The notes beneath the pieces were generated by a model. That model made no database searches, was not told where the DNA came from, and saw only the letters and a list, made by a program, of their open reading frames with translations. From SIG480 sp045537045 (lineage in GTDB: Bacteria > Bacillota > Clostridia > Oscillospirales > JAAYXM01), in assembly GCA_045537045.1 (NCBI GenBank), contig JAZSOS010000043.1:1-64000 (forward strand): a stretch of DNA of 64,000 bases. The letters run 5' to 3'. Both the position numbers and the translations under genes were made by a program. Below are positions 63,979 to 64,000 of this stretch, one piece after another. Numbering within the stretch: the first letter of the stretch is position 1; each line of letters opens with the position of its first letter.

Positions 63979-64000
63979 TTCAAGATCCTCCTTGTGTTTT

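Overview
The window comes from a spore-forming, low-to-mid GC Firmicute (class Clostridia, probably a gut species). The host part carries sigK and a complete spoIIAA-spoIIAB-sigF operon, ispD/ispF, a CarD regulator, valS, an EF-G paralogue, and proteins secreted through Gram-positive signal peptides with SLH anchoring. Genus cannot be fixed from sequence alone.

Layout. (1) 1-571 is host DNA: the start of a leftward gene with a perfect consensus promoter, then a 21/22-bp phased TATAAAA array, then a hairpin that looks like the displaced terminator of tRNA-Val. (2) About 572-39418 is a complete A118-like siphoviral prophage in the 3' end of tRNA-Val(CAC). The 8-bp core TGGTAGAG occurs at 572-579 (attL, inside the integrase gene) and at 39411-39418 (attR, the tRNA 3' end). 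Joining the two ends restores a different in-frame 3' end for the integrase. From left to right the prophage has: integrase, ImmA-like protease and repressor (leftward); an early region rich in tiny membrane proteins and HTH proteins; a diversity-generating retroelement (two DUF6273-type targets, Avd-like protein, template repeat, reverse transcriptase with an in-frame stop); a recombination/replication block (PD-(D/E)XK nuclease, SSB, ERCC4 nuclease, CHC2 primase-like protein, DUF927 helicase-like protein); small zinc-ribbon proteins and a late regulator; terminases, portal, head and connector genes; a cargo island between the tail chaperone-like genes and the tape measure (structured RNA, DUF4428/SHOCT protein, candidate type I toxin with antisense promoter, HNH/AP2-like protein); tail genes; holin, glycosidase, amidase; two leftward genes. 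(3) 39411-39834 holds tRNA-Val, tRNA-Asp and tRNA-Thr. (4) 39905-50219 holds host genes: small conserved proteins, a YyaL-type thioredoxin-domain protein, sigK, ispF, ispD, carD, valS and an EF-G paralogue. (5) 50325-59386 is a cobalamin-riboswitch-controlled operon: an SLH-anchored surface protein with an alpha/alpha barrel and two DUF4430 (transcobalamin-beta-like) domains, a secreted barrel-only protein, a membrane-anchored DUF4430-only protein, EcfT, and a fused EcfA-EcfA-EcfS protein. It reads as a bacterial counterpart of intrinsic factor feeding an ECF corrinoid importer. (6) 59477-63978 holds a short GlmU-like nucleotidyltransferase, a flavin reductase, the spoIIA operon and an HtrA protease.

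The most interesting parts are the cobalamin capture/uptake operon, the DGR placed in the phage early region, the integrase whose C-terminus is exchanged at integration, and several small RNAs with consensus promoters on the prophage minus strand. All similarity statements come from reading motifs; no database search was run.
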